Positions 19,935-28,459 of a DNA stretch of 64,000 nt are shown here, piece by piece. Each line of letters begins with the position of its first letter. Within the stretch, counting starts at the first letter, position 1. The notes beneath the pieces were generated by a model that had not been told where the DNA came from, searched no databases, and saw only the letters and a list, made by a program, of their open reading frames with translations. Made by a program: the position numbers and the translations under genes. This stretch comes from Fuerstiella sp. (GTDB taxonomy: Bacteria > Planctomycetota > Planctomycetia > Planctomycetales > Planctomycetaceae). The stretch lies in assembly GCA_022843805.1 (NCBI GenBank), contig JALHMY010000047.1:1-64000 (forward strand), read 5' to 3'.

Positions 19935-20648
19935 ATGAACATTCGCCGTCTCACCGGGACAGCCCACATCCTCTCATTTGCAACAATCACATTTACCATA
20001 TTCACAGCAGTGATATTTGCAGCGACGTCGGTGCAGGCAGCCGAGTATCGGGTTGAGCCGTTGAATGAACCGGCACCGAAGGAAGAGTTCTCTGATGAGG
20101 TCTCCGCGATGCTTGCTGAAACCGGGTTTCGTGTGATCCGTGGTAAAAATACTACTTACTGCGATATCTGGCTCTGTAAGAAATGGCCTGTGGTTGCGGA
20201 TTTCCAGCAAACTCCGGCGATCCTGTATCCCTTTAAGCCAGGGCAGCTGATCGGCGTGGTGCGTTTCGCTCGCAAGGGTGCCGACTTTCGCAACCAGGAT
20301 ATCCCCAGCGGGTTTTATGCGCTGCGCTATGCTCAGCAGCCTGTGGATGGAGCTCATGTGGGAACTTCTCTGACACGCGACTTTCTCCTTCTGGTCCAGG
20401 CAGAGGATGACCAGTCGGCTGCCAATACCGAACAGAAGCAGCTGAATGTCCAAAGTGCCAAAGCCGCAGGATCCAGCCATCCCGCGATGTTTTCCATGCA
20501 GCGGCTGATTCCGTCTGAAAAGTATCCGTCGATTCGGCATATTGAAGAATCCGACTGGTGGGTCGTGGGAGCCAGAGGAATGAGCGACACGGATCCCGCC
20601 GGAGAACTGGCTATTGAATTTGTCATCTCCGGGCAGGCAGCCGAATAA
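19935..20648 (+). CDS. Secreted protein of unknown function
   Basis: A 237-residue protein with a clear signal peptide: basic N-terminus, hydrophobic core up to about residue 33, then AEYRVE. The mature part has the motif block FKPGQLIGVVRF, FRNQDIPSGFYALRYAQQP and HVGTSLTRDFLLLV, which I recall from uncharacterised proteins in planctomycetes and acidobacteria. No enzymatic motif is visible. Two cysteines (YCDIWLCKKW) sit close together near residue 75. It lies between the DUF1326 gene and another secreted unknown. Confidence 0.75.
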   Translation: MNIRRLTGTAHILSFATITFTIFTAVIFAATSVQAAEYRVEPLNEPAPKEEFSDEVSAMLAETGFRVIRGKNTTYCDIWLCKKWPVVADFQQTPAILYPFKPGQLIGVVRFARKGADFRNQDIPSGFYALRYAQQPVDGAHVGTSLTRDFLLLVQAEDDQSAANTEQKQLNVQSAKAAGSSHPAMFSMQRLIPSEKYPSIRHIEESDWWVVGARGMSDTDPAGELAIEFVISGQAAE

Positions 20649-20699
20649 ACTGGCCAGCAGACTGGCATAGCGTTCACACGAAGAACGGGGTATTCATCA

Positions 20700-21254
20700 A
20701 TGTGGCCGTTTATGTGGCGATCGCTGTTGCTGTGTTCCATGATTGTCATCTTGCTGACTGCAGCTCAATGGTCTGCGGCCAATAGCCCTCAGACTGTGCC
20801 TGAGGATACCGCCGAGTCTGGCGAAATTGCTGATACCGACAAACCTGCGTTTGAGATGAAGCAGTTTCGCGGGCGAGTCGTTTGGATGGCCGAAGCGCTC
20901 AAAAGAAAATTCGGTGTTCAGCAGGTCCCGGAGACCGCCGAACAAATTCTGGCGATTGAAACGACCAGTGGTGAATTGTATCCGCTGGTGGAAGATGTGA
21001 GAGGCCGGGCGTTTCGGCGAGACGAACGACTTCGATCAATGGAACTTGAGATCTCCGCCAGACAGTATCGCGGCTCACCGATGATACAGGTCATTCAGGT
21101 TTTTGAGATTGTCGGAAAGCAGCGACATGAGCTGGACTACTGGTGCGAGATTTGCGCGATCGCGATGTTTGAACTGAAACCATGCGACTGCTGTCAGGGC
21201 CCGATTGAACTTCGCCGACGAAAAGTGGATGACAAAGGTAATCCGGTTCGCTAA
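20700..21254 (+). CDS. Secreted cysteine-containing protein of unknown function
   Basis: A 184-residue protein with an N-terminal signal or anchor (LLLCSMIVILLTAAQW, about 9-24). The middle, from FRGRVVWMAEALKRKFG, is a small domain I do not recognise. The C-terminus has WCEICAIAM and, 12 residues on, PCDCCQGPIELRRR: a CxxC followed by CxCC. Such spacing can bind zinc or an iron-sulfur cluster, but I cannot tell which. It ends 238 bp before the Fe-S subunit of the molybdenum hydroxylase, in the same direction. Confidence 0.72.
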   Translation: MWPFMWRSLLLCSMIVILLTAAQWSAANSPQTVPEDTAESGEIADTDKPAFEMKQFRGRVVWMAEALKRKFGVQQVPETAEQILAIETTSGELYPLVEDVRGRAFRRDERLRSMELEISARQYRGSPMIQVIQVFEIVGKQRHELDYWCEICAIAMFELKPCDCCQGPIELRRRKVDDKGNPVR

Positions 21255-21442
21255 CAAATCCTGATGCGAATGTCACTGTCAATTGGTGATAATTTTTTTT
21301 CTTCATCGACAGGCTGTCCCGGGTCTCCCGGAATCGGCTGCGTACAGTTGTGTACGAGAACTCATTTGTTATTCTGCTGACGTCTGATCCTGCTGAAACG
21401 ACTGCGACGGTAAACCGGGCAGGGCAGGGCGACCGACAGTCC

Positions 21443-21458
21443 GACGCCTTCAGGCGTC
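21443..21458 (+). promoter_or_regulatory. Small hairpin in the hydroxylase leader
   Basis: A perfect 6-bp stem with 4-base loop (gacgcc-ttca-ggcgtc), 34 bp before the start of the Fe-S subunit gene. It is too small to be a molybdenum-cofactor riboswitch and has no T-tract to act as a terminator. It may affect mRNA stability or translation. The ribosome-binding site AGGGGTGA follows it. Confidence 0.35.
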
Positions 21459-21492
21459 AGACGGTTTCACCAACTAAAGCAGGGGTGAACTT

Positions 21493-22101
21493 ATGACGGA
21501 CTCCCGGAATAAAACAGGATCCTCGTCCGGCTTTAATCGCCGTGACTTTCTTCGAGGGTCCGGGGCGGCAGCTGCTGCCGCTGCCGTACAGACTCAGGCT
21601 GCCCAGGCGATGCAGGACAGCGGACCAGCGATTGTTCGTGGATCACAAAAGATCGCGCTGAACATCAACGGCAGCCAGCATGACGTCACCGTTGAACCTC
21701 GCACAACACTGCTGGATGTGCTTCGCCACCAGCTTGATCTCACCGGTGCCAAGCCTGTCAGTGCTGACGGGAGCAGTGGTGCAAGTACTGTGTTGATTGA
21801 TGGAAAACCGGCAACGGCATCCACAATACTGGCGCTGACAGCCGTCGGAAAGAAGATTCAAACGATCGAATCGCTGGGTGGAGATAATCCGGATCCGGTG
21901 ATACAGGCCTTTGTGAAGCATGACGCTCAGCAGTGTGGCTTTTGTACTCCGGGATTCGTGATCGCAGTACGAGCATTCCTGAACAAAAACCCGAATGCTA
22001 CAGAAGCTCAGATCCGCGAAGGTCTGAACGGTAATATCTGTCGGTGTGGAACGTACGCAAATATTGTCCAGGCCGCCGTTGCCGTAGTGAAGGGAGCCTG
22101 A
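21493..22101 (+). CDS. Tat-exported Fe-S subunit of a molybdenum hydroxylase, with ferredoxin cysteines replaced by serine
   Basis: A 202-residue small subunit of the xanthine dehydrogenase/PaoA family. A twin-arginine signal (NRRDFLRGSG, RR at 16-17) directs export. The C-terminal helical [2Fe-2S] domain is intact: C148, C151 (QCGFC) and C183, C185 (CRC). The N-terminal plant-type ferredoxin domain aligns without gaps to the family around LTGAK...TVLIDG, but all four ligand cysteines of GCDxGxCGAC...C are serine: S90, S95, S98 and S110. Each serine codon (AGT, AGT, AGT, TCC) is one base from a cysteine codon. The distal cluster (FeS II, which passes electrons to FAD) therefore cannot assemble in the normal way. 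The reading frame is otherwise open and normal. The stop lies 2 bp before the large subunit. Confidence 0.9.
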   Translation: MTDSRNKTGSSSGFNRRDFLRGSGAAAAAAAVQTQAAQAMQDSGPAIVRGSQKIALNINGSQHDVTVEPRTTLLDVLRHQLDLTGAKPVSADGSSGASTVLIDGKPATASTILALTAVGKKIQTIESLGGDNPDPVIQAFVKHDAQQCGFCTPGFVIAVRAFLNKNPNATEAQIREGLNGNICRCGTYANIVQAAVAVVKGA

Positions 22102-22103
22102 TC

Positions 22104-24302
22104 ATGACTGAATACAACTGGCCGAAACGCGACGCATCGACGGTCATTGGTAAAGAACTTGACCGGGTGGACGGCCTGGTCAAAGCTACCGGAGCTGCCA
22201 AATATACCTACGACATCAATCTGAAGAATCAGCTGTATGCCGTGGCACTCGGCTGCCCCCATGGTCACTGCAAAATTAAGTCACTGGATATCAGCGCCGC
22301 CAGCAGTGTGCCGGGTGTGGTTCATGTGCATGTGTTTGATCATGCTCAGCCGGATCGTGAAATTGAATGGGAAGGTGAGTTGCTGGTTGTTGTCGCGGCT
22401 GAGTCCGAAGGGGCTGCTCGCGAAGGGTTGTCCAAAGTCAAACTGGAAGTGGAGAAACTGGACGTCTTTACCAGCGCAGAAGATCTGCAGGCTGCGGAAA
22501 AGGCCGGCAGAACAAGCAAAGGTGGCGGCAAGGTCGAGACGGTTAACGAACCGGGTGACGACGATGACGAAGAAGAATTCGTCGAAAAGGAAATCGAACG
22601 CCTGCTGAAGGAATCCAAGTACGTCGTTGAAGGTTATTACGGAATCGATGCGATCACGCACTGCTGCCTGGAGCCGCATGGTTCGACAGTTGAATGGAAA
22701 GACGGAACACTTGAGGCTCATCTTTCAACTCAGAATGTTTCCGGCACAGACGAACAGTTCGCGCGGGATTTGAAAGTCACTGCGGATAATGTGACGGTGC
22801 ACTGCGATTACATTGGAGGCGGATTTGGAAGCAAGTTTGCTCCCGATTACTGGGGTATTGCAGCCGCGCAGATTTCCCGGGAGACTGGCCGTCCGGTAAA
22901 ATTCATGTTGTCCCGCGATCAGGAACTGAAGATCGCCGGCAACCGTCCCTCCGGTTATATTAAGGTACGGCTGGGAGCAGACGAAAAAGGAGTTGTCCAG
23001 GTCTGGGATTCCGTCAGCTGGGGCAGTGCGGGAGCTCAGGGCGGGGCAGTCAGCCACAGCGTGCTGCCCTACGTACTGGTGCCCAAAAACTATCGCAGAG
23101 TAGCCACGACCATTAAGTGCAATACCGCCCCGTCGCGTGCATGGCGAGCCCCCAATCATCCTCAGGCGTGTGCGATGTCACAGACGGCTCTGGATGATCT
23201 GGCCGGAAAAATGGGCGCCGACAGCTACGATGTTTTTCTTGCAAATCTGGTGAATGCCACCAACGAAAAGGCAGACGTCTATCGTGAGCAGATGCAGATT
23301 GCGGCAAAGCTGATGGACTGGAAAGCCAAATGGCATGCGCACGGAAAAGGCGGAGCTCGTGGTTCCATCGTTGACGGCCTCGGAATGGCGCTTCACACGT
23401 GGGGCGGCGGTGCAAACGAGAGTTCCTGTCTGCTGAAGGTGTATCCCGACGGAGGCGTTACGTCGTTCTGCGGAACGCAGGACCTCGGTTCGGGCACTCG
23501 AACAGTCTGTTCTCAGGTACTGGCCGAAACATTTGGACTCGGCATCAATGACGTGCGAGTCAACATTGGAAGTTCCCGCTATCCAAACAGCGGGGCTTCG
23601 GGCGGCAGTACAACAATCGGTGCCGTTTGTGAATCTCACCGCAGAGCTGCTCAGGATGCTCTCGTGAAGATTTTCGACCTGGCTGCTGCAGAACTGAAAG
23701 TTGCCGCGGATACTCTGGAGGCGGTGGGCGGAAAAATTCGTGACCGAAACAATCCCGCGAAAAACCTGACATGGCAGAAGGCATGCAGCCTGCTGGGGCT
23801 GAAGCCACTGGAAACCACAGCCAGCTACGTGCGAGGAACTCCAAGTCCGCTTTCCAACAGCGGTGTCGCGGGCGTGCAGATGGCGCACGTCGAAGTGGAT
23901 CGCGAAACGGGCGTGATTCGGATGAAAAAATTCGTGGCAGTGCAGGATCAGGGGCTGGTGATCAATCCCAAAACCTGCAAGAGTCAGATTTACGGTGCGG
24001 TGATCATGGGGATCGCTGCCGCTTTGTTTGAAGAACGAATTACCGATCCAGCAACCGGTGTTTTCGTGAACGCGGAACTGGCCGATTACCGTCTTGCGCG
24101 ACTTGGTGATATCGGTGAAATTGTTGTTGAACTATACGAACCGGAAAGTGAACGCATTCGCGGTGTGATTGGAAATGGCGAACCACCGGCAATCAGCCCC
24201 AAAGCCGCTATTTCCAACGCAGTTGCCAACGCTCTGGGTATCCGTGTTCCCGTGATTCCACTGACTCCCAAACGTGTTCTTGACGCACTTGCAAAAGCAT
24301 AG
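22104..24302 (+). CDS. Molybdenum-cofactor-binding large subunit of an aldehyde/xanthine-type hydroxylase
   Basis: A 732-residue catalytic subunit of the xanthine dehydrogenase family, closest in layout to PaoC/YagR. It hydroxylates aldehydes or aza-heterocycles at the MoCo site; the substrate is not evident. Cofactor motifs are present: GGGFGSKFAPD, AWRAPNHPQ, GTQDLGSGT and SGASGGSTT. The catalytic glutamate is E693 in GNGEPP. An acidic insert (GDDDDEEEF, near residue 155) precedes the KYVVEGYY segment. It has no signal peptide of its own, so it is probably co-exported with the Tat-bearing Fe-S subunit, as in PaoABC. The ATG follows the upstream TGA by 2 bp. Confidence 0.92.
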   Translation: MTEYNWPKRDASTVIGKELDRVDGLVKATGAAKYTYDINLKNQLYAVALGCPHGHCKIKSLDISAASSVPGVVHVHVFDHAQPDREIEWEGELLVVVAAESEGAAREGLSKVKLEVEKLDVFTSAEDLQAAEKAGRTSKGGGKVETVNEPGDDDDEEEFVEKEIERLLKESKYVVEGYYGIDAITHCCLEPHGSTVEWKDGTLEAHLSTQNVSGTDEQFARDLKVTADNVTVHCDYIGGGFGSKFAPDYWGIAAAQISRETGRPVKFMLSRDQELKIAGNRPSGYIKVRLGADEKGVVQVWDSVSWGSAGAQGGAVSHSVLPYVLVPKNYRRVATTIKCNTAPSRAWRAPNHPQACAMSQTALDDLAGKMGADSYDVFLANLVNATNEKADVYREQMQIAAKLMDWKAKWHAHGKGGARGSIVDGLGMALHTWGGGANESSCLLKVYPDGGVTSFCGTQDLGSGTRTVCSQVLAETFGLGINDVRVNIGSSRYPNSGASGGSTTIGAVCESHRRAAQDALVKIFDLAAAELKVAADTLEAVGGKIRDRNNPAKNLTWQKACSLLGLKPLETTASYVRGTPSPLSNSGVAGVQMAHVEVDRETGVIRMKKFVAVQDQGLVINPKTCKSQIYGAVIMGIAAALFEERITDPATGVFVNAELADYRLARLGDIGEIVVELYEPESERIRGVIGNGEPPAISPKAAISNAVANALGIRVPVIPLTPKRVLDALAKA

Positions 24303-24328
24303 GCTTGAAGTTAACGGAGGCTGAGAAG

Positions 24329-25348
24329 ATGAAAGCATTTGAATATGCGGCACCGGCGACCGAAAAAGAAGTGCTGCAGCTGTTGTCACCGGAACCCAGC
24401 CGTACGGAAATCCTCGCTGGCGGTACGGACCTGGTAGGACTGCTGAAGAAACTGGTGGTGACGCCGGATCGAGTGGTCAACATTATGGAGGTGGAGTCGC
24501 TGAAGTCGATTCAGGTTTTGCCGGGAGGCGGAGTCTCCGTTGGCACGGCCGTCACTCTGGATGTTATTGCCGAACATTCCTGTCTGGACGTTTATCCGGC
24601 AGTGCGACAGGCAATTCACGGCATCAACAGCATGCAGCTGCAGTGTCAGGGAACTCTGGGAGGAGAACTGCTGCAGCGGCCTCGATGCTGGTACTTTCGG
24701 CAGGGGCGCGGTCTGCTGAGCACGGAGGTTGAAACTGGAGCCAATCGACTGCATGCGATTCTCGGCAATTCAGGACCCGCAAAATTTGTCAGCTGTTCAC
24801 GCATCGCACCAGCGCTGATGGCACTGGGGGCAGAAGTACGTGTGATCGGCCCGGGACCAAATGATGAAAAGCGGCTGCCGCTTGCCGATCTGTTTCAAAC
24901 TCCTCAGAACAACGAAGAACGCGAAAATACGCTGCTTCCAAACCAGCTGGTGACTCATATTATTTTGCCGCCCGTCGCGGGGCGAACATGCGCAACATAT
25001 GAAGTCCGACATGGCGAAGGTCCGGAATTTCCCCTGGCAGCAGCCGCAGCGGCGTTGCGAATGGATCACCGAGGTGTCGTGGAAACGGCTCGAGTTGTGA
25101 TGGGGCAGGTTGCTCCCATTCCGTGGTTATCATCGGAAGCCGAACAGGTGCTTTTGGGTCGAGTTGTTGATGAACGTGTCGCGGAACAGGCGGGTGAAGC
25201 AGCTGTCAGCAGGGCAACACCGCTTTCCGAGAACACTTATAAGGTTCAGCTGGCAAAAGTTGCCGTAAAACGAGCAATCCTGCTTGCCGCCGGACTTGAC
25301 TGTGGTGATTTTCGATCACACGCACGTCAAATTGAAGAGCTTGTTTAA
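24329..25348 (+). CDS. FAD-binding medium subunit of the molybdenum hydroxylase, with degenerate cofactor motifs
   Basis: A 339-residue CO-dehydrogenase/xanthine-dehydrogenase flavoprotein-type subunit. The first flavin motif is kept (LAGGTDLVGLLK). The second, usually T-I/L-GGN, reads TLGGELLQRPRCWYFR. In PaoB-like relatives several cysteines after the RxRC element bind a [4Fe-4S] cluster, and HPSD closes the site. Here only C in RPRC and C in VSCSR remain, and HPSD is replaced by SCSR. The start ATG at 24329 is chosen for its strong Shine-Dalgarno GGAGG; an in-frame TTG lies at 24305. The gene follows the large subunit by 26 bp and ends the three-subunit operon. Confidence 0.88.
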   Translation: MKAFEYAAPATEKEVLQLLSPEPSRTEILAGGTDLVGLLKKLVVTPDRVVNIMEVESLKSIQVLPGGGVSVGTAVTLDVIAEHSCLDVYPAVRQAIHGINSMQLQCQGTLGGELLQRPRCWYFRQGRGLLSTEVETGANRLHAILGNSGPAKFVSCSRIAPALMALGAEVRVIGPGPNDEKRLPLADLFQTPQNNEERENTLLPNQLVTHIILPPVAGRTCATYEVRHGEGPEFPLAAAAAALRMDHRGVVETARVVMGQVAPIPWLSSEAEQVLLGRVVDERVAEQAGEAAVSRATPLSENTYKVQLAKVAVKRAILLAAGLDCGDFRSHARQIEELV

Positions 25349-25496
25349 GTCCGAGAGCTTGTTTAAGTGCGAGTTCCCGTTGTAATCAAAGGTTTGGATG
25401 AGTACGGCCAATCGAACATACCGATCGATGTCGTTTAGCCAGTTGGTGCGATTCCTGCCCCTGTAATCCTGAAGTGCGTGTGACAGGAGACATTTC

Positions 25497-25733
25497 ATGG
25501 TTTTCCAGAAATCCTATGACGAATTGCTGCCGGTTTCGGAGCCTGCCTGTATCCATCTGCGCAGTAAAGCCATGTACGTCACCGGCAGTATTCGAAATCC
25601 CGAACATCCGGACGAAGTGGGCAGCCATGCCTGCTGGTGCAACAGAACTCAGCATGTGATTGGTCCCGATCAGCAGGCGGTCAACCGCCGGGAATGTATT
25701 TCCGGTCGCCCCTGTTATTCAGATACACACTGA
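25497..25733 (+). CDS. Small cysteine-rich conserved protein
   Basis: A 78-residue protein without signal peptide or membrane helix. It has five cysteines (C18, C46, C48, C67, C73) in the pattern C-HLRSKAMYVTG ... HACWCNRTQHVIGPD ... C ... CY. From memory similar short proteins with CWCN.TQ..GPD are found in other bacteria without assigned function. The cysteines and histidines suggest metal binding. AGGAG lies about 8 bases upstream of the ATG. It is 148 bp after the FAD subunit and its stop is 2 bp before the next gene, so it is probably translated with it. Confidence 0.75.
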   Translation: MVFQKSYDELLPVSEPACIHLRSKAMYVTGSIRNPEHPDEVGSHACWCNRTQHVIGPDQQAVNRRECISGRPCYSDTH

Positions 25734-25735
25734 TC

Positions 25736-27901
25736 ATGATCAACAACCTCTGCTCGCTATGCCTGTACAGAGTTTCTTCGCGCGTGACGCGCTCGCAAAG
25801 TCCTCGATCCTCCTGCATTCGTTCGCTTCATATTCGTTTATTCATGGTTTGCGCGCTGCTTCTCGCACACGGCATGGGTATCCCTTCCGGTGCAGATGAA
25901 GATCGAGCCTCAGATGTTTCGCAGTTTCCGATTCTGAACGAGCAGATTGCTGGCGGGCCGGTGCACCTGATGCTGCACCGCTGGCTGATGGGGCAGATGA
26001 AACAGGCGGATCAGAAAATCGAGGCTTCCGCGGCCGCCATCAACTCGATGGAGTCACTGCGGGCCTGGCAGCAGGACACTCGAAATCGCTTCCTGCAGGC
26101 ACTCGGTGCATTCCCTGAACGAACTCCTCTGAACCCCGTTGTCACAGGCACGATAACGCGGGATCTGTATCGGGTGGAGAAGATTCTGTTCGAAAGTCGT
26201 CCGAAACACTACGTCACCGCGGCTCTGTTTTTGCCGGCTGCGGACAAGTTTGCCCCTCCATATCCGGGAATCCTGATTCCCTGTGGTCATAGCCTGCAGG
26301 GAAAAGGAATAGATACCTATCAGCGCGGCGCAGTACTGGCTGCCGCGAACGGCATGGCAGCGATGATCTATGATCCGATCGATCAGGGAGAACGCATTCA
26401 GACGGTCGATGCGGATGGCAAATTTTCGCTCACCGGTGTGGCTGGCCACAACCGAGTCGGTGCCGGTGCGATACTGCTCGGCTGGAATACGGCAAGCTTT
26501 CGGGTCTGGGACGGAATGCGGGCACTGGATTATCTGACATCGCGATCAGACATTGATCCAAAGCGAATTGGCTGCATGGGAAACAGCGGTGGTGGTACTC
26601 TGACAGCCTTCCTGACGGCCCTGGATGATCGCATTCAGGTGTCGGCGCCCAGCTGCTATATCACTTCCCTGACACAGGTATGTGAAAGCATCGGGCCGCA
26701 GGATGCGGAACAGAACATTTTCGGTCAGATGGCGTTCGGAATGGATCACGCTGAATTTCTGCTGATGCGAGTGCCTGCACCGATTTGCATCTGTGCGGCC
26801 CGGAAGGATTTCTTCCCAATTGAAGGTGCCCGTAATGCCTTTAACCGGCTTTCGAGCGTTGGGAAACGCCTGGGATTTGAAGAACGAATCACCATGGTGG
26901 AAAACGATGGTCCTCATGGCTGGGCCGAACCCCTGCGGCTCGGTGCAAATCGCTGGATGAATCGCTGGATGCGTGACACGGAAGATTTCTTTGTTCCTCC
27001 TGAGACCGAGATGGGGATCAGCGAACAGGAGATTCTTGTCACTGAACGCGGACAGGTCATGCTGCTGCCCGGTGCTCGCTCTGTTTATGACCTGATGCGG
27101 GATGAATGGTCTCGACTGAAGAACCATCGCCAGCCGGTATCCGTATCAGATGCCGACGGCAATAAGCCAGCGGAAGACACTGCGGCTGGCGACAGCAATA
27201 CGGCAGCCGGAAGCCAATTATCGGGCGAAAAACTGCGAACAGCAGTGCGAAATCGTGCGGGTATTCGCTTGTTGGCGCAAATCCCGAATGCGGAAGTGAT
27301 CGTACGAGGTGAGATATCTCGTCCATGGGGTCGAATTCGCCAGATGACTCTTCAGTGGCGGGAAGGACTGATTCTGCCTTCGTTGTTATATGAGCCTGGC
27401 AGTAAAACGGGATTACCCGTTCTGCTTGCACATGGTGATGGCAAATCCGCTGCCACCGATCAGGCAGAGCAACTGGCCGCTCAGGGGCGAGTCGTGCTTT
27501 CGGTTGATTTGACGGGATTTGGTGAAATGCAGGGTGCCGCTAAAGAGTTTTATGGTTCGCCCGTCAAAGATGAACCCGCCGCCGTTGTGGCCTATCTTCT
27601 GGGCCAGTCGCTCACCGGCCTCCGAGCTGAAGACCTTCTGGCGGCAGGCCGCTGGCTGAGCCGGGAACAATCGGCGCAGTCGGTTCAGTTGTCTGCAGCC
27701 GGCTGGGCTGTCACTCCAGCGCTGCACGCCGCTGTGGCCGAACCGGAACTGTTCACCAGCGTAACCTTGTCGGAACGTCCGATGACCTGGGGTCAGGTGA
27801 TCAAAGAAGGAGCTCGGCACCGTTATTCGGATCTGGTACACGGAGCCCTCCAGGATTACGATCTTTCCGATCTTGAAGCAGCAGTTCACGAACGCAGGTG
27901 A
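25736..27901 (+). CDS. Secreted two-module alpha/beta hydrolase (acetyl xylan esterase-like)
   Basis: A 721-residue protein with a basic, hydrophobic N-terminus (LFMVCALLLAHGMG) acting as signal peptide. The first module (about 140-420) is an acetyl-xylan-esterase-like alpha/beta hydrolase with the nucleophile elbow GCMGNSGGG (S284), acid-region APICICAARKDFF, and a histidine in NDGPHGW. The second module (about 520-700) begins LPVLLAHGDGKSA and looks like a degenerate hydrolase without a clear GxSxG. The family occurs in planctomycete sugar-degradation gene sets; the substrate is unknown. The ATG overlaps the preceding small gene's stop region (2-bp gap). Confidence 0.82.
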   Translation: MINNLCSLCLYRVSSRVTRSQSPRSSCIRSLHIRLFMVCALLLAHGMGIPSGADEDRASDVSQFPILNEQIAGGPVHLMLHRWLMGQMKQADQKIEASAAAINSMESLRAWQQDTRNRFLQALGAFPERTPLNPVVTGTITRDLYRVEKILFESRPKHYVTAALFLPAADKFAPPYPGILIPCGHSLQGKGIDTYQRGAVLAAANGMAAMIYDPIDQGERIQTVDADGKFSLTGVAGHNRVGAGAILLGWNTASFRVWDGMRALDYLTSRSDIDPKRIGCMGNSGGGTLTAFLTALDDRIQVSAPSCYITSLTQVCESIGPQDAEQNIFGQMAFGMDHAEFLLMRVPAPICICAARKDFFPIEGARNAFNRLSSVGKRLGFEERITMVENDGPHGWAEPLRLGANRWMNRWMRDTEDFFVPPETEMGISEQEILVTERGQVMLLPGARSVYDLMRDEWSRLKNHRQPVSVSDADGNKPAEDTAAGDSNTAAGSQLSGEKLRTAVRNRAGIRLLAQIPNAEVIVRGEISRPWGRIRQMTLQWREGLILPSLLYEPGSKTGLPVLLAHGDGKSAATDQAEQLAAQGRVVLSVDLTGFGEMQGAAKEFYGSPVKDEPAAVVAYLLGQSLTGLRAEDLLAAGRWLSREQSAQSVQLSAAGWAVTPALHAAVAEPELFTSVTLSERPMTWGQVIKEGARHRYSDLVHGALQDYDLSDLEAAVHERR

Positions 27902-28114
27902 TCGGTTCGCAGGTGTGAATTGGTTCATCGCAACTTGTGGAATCGGTGCACGAGAATCGCAGAGACGTGTCGTGTGAAGTGGACAGAGGACGGATTGGAT
28001 GTTGGTTTGGTCATTGCCTGGGCGCCAGCCCGCAATCGCCGGGATTTATCGCATAGGCCATTAAGTTTTCCTGGGATTCAATGTATTGTTTCAATATATG
28101 AGCCATTGCGACCT

Positions 28115-28272
28115 GCCCCAACGGGGCTCAGTGTGAAAGCCTGGGGCAACGCCCCAGGAATTGCACACAACGATGACGAAGGCCCTGAAAGGGCCTAAGG
28201 AAACATGTAACCATTCCGCCCCGCTGGGGCTTTCATCGTCTATGATCCGCGTTCCCAGGGCGTTGCCCTGGG
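28115..28272. repeat. Cluster of REP-like palindromes in element copy 1
   Basis: Five short inverted repeats stand in a row: gccccaacggggc (28115-28127), cctggggcaacgccccagg (28140-28158), ggccctgaaagggcc (28180-28194), gccccgctggggc (28218-28230) and cccagggcgttgccctggg (28254-28272). The second and fifth have related stems. The same array recurs at 28648-28805, 32405-32562 and 32938-33095. Such clusters are typical of REP sequences linked to Y1 transposases. Confidence 0.85.
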
Positions 28273-28352
28273 CTTTCACATTTCGGACCTTCGGCCCCGG
28301 AAACACAACGCCACAATCGACGCACAATTCACAAATCAACGGACAAATCACC

Positions 28353-28459
28353 ATGGCCCAATCACTTGCGTGTCTTTTGGCTCACGTCGTGTTTTCGACA
28401 AAACATCGGCAACCTATCATTACGGACGACGTCCGCAACGAATTGCACGCATACATTGG
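28353..28459 (+). pseudogene. Truncated Y1 (IS200-type) transposase
   Basis: The start MAQSLACLLAHVVFSTKHRQ and the next residues match the intact copy at 33176 up to HAYIG. The frame then runs into the left end of the next element and stops at 28511. The catalytic HxH and tyrosine parts are missing, so it is inactive. Confidence 0.85.

Larger units (their letters stand above)
27924..28459 (+). mobile_element. IS200-like element, copy 1, truncated
   Basis: The left end ttcatcg... follows TTGG at 27920-27923. The element carries a leader rich in palindromes and then the first 36 codons of a Y1 transposase gene. It is cut at 28459 by the left end of a second element, which also follows TTGG. 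No target duplication is seen, as expected for IS200/IS605-type insertion. It is matched by copy 3 at 32216. Confidence 0.75.

Noticed and set aside
21443-21458. Leader hairpin as a molybdenum-cofactor riboswitch
   Set aside because: It is one 6-bp hairpin; the known Moco RNA motif is much larger with several helices.
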